Shown in pieces: positions 63,457-64,000 of a stretch of DNA of 64,000 nt. The stretch spans positions 1,550,001-1,614,000 of the forward strand of contig JAUEDM010000005.1 in assembly GCA_033439685.1 (NCBI GenBank), read 5' to 3'. The position numbers were made by a program, and so were the translations under genes. Source of the stretch: Apodospora peruviana (Eukaryota > Ascomycota > Sordariomycetes > Sordariales > Lasiosphaeriaceae). The notes beneath the pieces were generated by a model, which saw nothing but the letters and a program-made list of their open reading frames with translations, had not been told where the DNA came from and did no database searches. Position 1 is the first letter of the stretch. Each line of letters begins with the position of its first letter.

Positions 63457-64000
63457 CTTGAGCGGTTGAGGTTCCCGAGTTCGGTCGGGCCGTGTGCCTT
63501 CCTTAATTATCTTTTCTTTTGTGTTCTTTACGCTTCTCTAGGTTGGCTCCTTCCACATCGGTGGCCAGCCAAAAGACCGGATGAGACGGGATTGGGACTA
63601 CCACGTTACTGAAGCCAAGCCGGAGCCGGGGTCCGAGTTTGCGTTCAATAATCGGGTCCGAGTACTACCGTCTCTTCCGCGTCTCTCATGCGTTACCTTT
63701 TACAGTCTATCGATCTCTCAACCAACTTCAACTCATCCGTCAAGATCCCAACTGGCGCTCAAAAGGCCGCGTCCCGCAGTCGACAACACCGTTTGCGTGC
63801 TTGCAGTCTCTGGTCAAAACCCTTGGTCGAAAATCGCCGCTAATTTTGAGCTTCAGTGTCCAGGGATGAAAACTGAAGATGAAGACGTAATCGTTGACAA
63901 AAAGTTGACGATGAGGTCTAGAGTGATGGGCCCCCTCGACAAAATCTGATCAAGTGAAGTCGGAGCTGGATTTCTCCCGAGCTCCATGTGGGTCTCATTG
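63457..64000. other. Intergenic, 5' flank of the YTH gene
   Basis: A plus-strand 122-codon ORF at 63581-63949 has no recognisable feature. Nothing else is supported up to the window edge. Confidence 0.4.

Noticed and set aside
63581..63949. 122-codon plus-strand frame upstream of the YTH gene
   Set aside because: No recognisable feature and no ATG context; likely chance, though a gene starting near 63860 and leaving the window cannot be excluded.
1..64000. CRISPR arrays, rRNA genes, telomere repeats
   Set aside because: No regularly spaced identical repeats with unique spacers, no rRNA-like conserved blocks and no TTAGGG arrays were seen; the genome is fungal.

Overview
The window is nuclear DNA of a filamentous ascomycete (Pezizomycotina, most likely Sordariomycetes). 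Protein-coding genes are interrupted by short introns (about 50-75 bp, GT...AG, CTGAC/CTAAC-like branch sites). Both DNA strands carry genes, spacing is about 1-3 kb, and the gene families (MAK5, TRM7, HIR1, GPI18, GH74 with a fungal CBM1, CAP59/CMT1-type and KTR mannosyltransferases) are typical of moulds. All families are called by reading translated motifs; no database search was possible. Exon boundaries were chosen by splice consensus plus frame continuity.

Layout. 1.9-3.3 kb (-): GDP-mannose pyrophosphorylase with a 7-nt first coding exon. 5.0-6.9 kb (-): an unusual fusion of a Hal3/PPCDC-like flavoprotein fold, an F-box-like segment and ankyrin-like LEWW repeats. 7.3-7.7 kb: a MITE-like element. 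8.5-9.5 kb (+): an orphan protein. 9.9-14.3 kb: a divergent pair, MAK5 (60S biogenesis helicase) and TRM7 (tRNA 2'-O-methyltransferase). 14.6-16.0 kb (-): a GNAT acetyltransferase ORF followed in the same frame, after one TAG codon, by a repeat-containing ORF. 16.7-24.1 kb: three successive Golgi-type glycosyltransferases (CMT1/CAP59-like, KTR/GT15, GT32-like). 24.1-28.7 kb: a gene-poor block with a G26 tract. 28.7-34.0 kb (+): a Lys/Ala-rich small protein and HIR1. 35.3-37.1 kb (+): an unrecognised multi-exon gene. 37.6 kb: an intron-containing tRNA-Pro(CGG). 38.4 kb: a decayed acid-phosphatase fragment. 39.5-40.6 kb (+): a DUF829/TMEM53-like hydrolase. 41.4-44.1 kb (-): a secreted GH74 xyloglucanase with CBM1. 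45.3-48.5 kb (+): an intracellular LacZ-type GH2 beta-galactosidase. 49.1-49.5 kb: a tandem duplication with a truncated and an intact tRNA-Ser(AGA). 50.5-52.6 kb (-): an unrecognised Ser-rich protein. 55.6-57.5 kb (+): GPI18. 57.7 kb: a 50-bp minisatellite. 58.0-59.0 kb (-): a DUF2456 membrane protein. 60.2-63.5 kb (-): a YTH-domain m6A reader.

Two themes stand out. Mannose handling recurs: GDP-mannose synthesis (MPG1), three adjacent secretory-pathway glycosyltransferases and the GPI second mannosyltransferase all lie in one 64-kb window. Plant cell-wall use is suggested by the neighbouring GH74 endo/exo-xyloglucanase and GH2 beta-galactosidase, whose 5' ends face each other across 1.2 kb and could act in sequence on galactosylated xyloglucan, the first outside and the second inside the cell. 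The rest is RNA and chromatin housekeeping (MAK5, TRM7, HIR1, YTH protein, tRNAs). I see no CRISPR array, no intact autonomous transposon and no secondary-metabolite cluster. The least ordinary items are the flavoprotein-ankyrin fusion with lost catalytic residues, the glycosyltransferase trio, the TAG-split GNAT/repeat gene, the phosphatase relic and the tRNA-Ser duplication.
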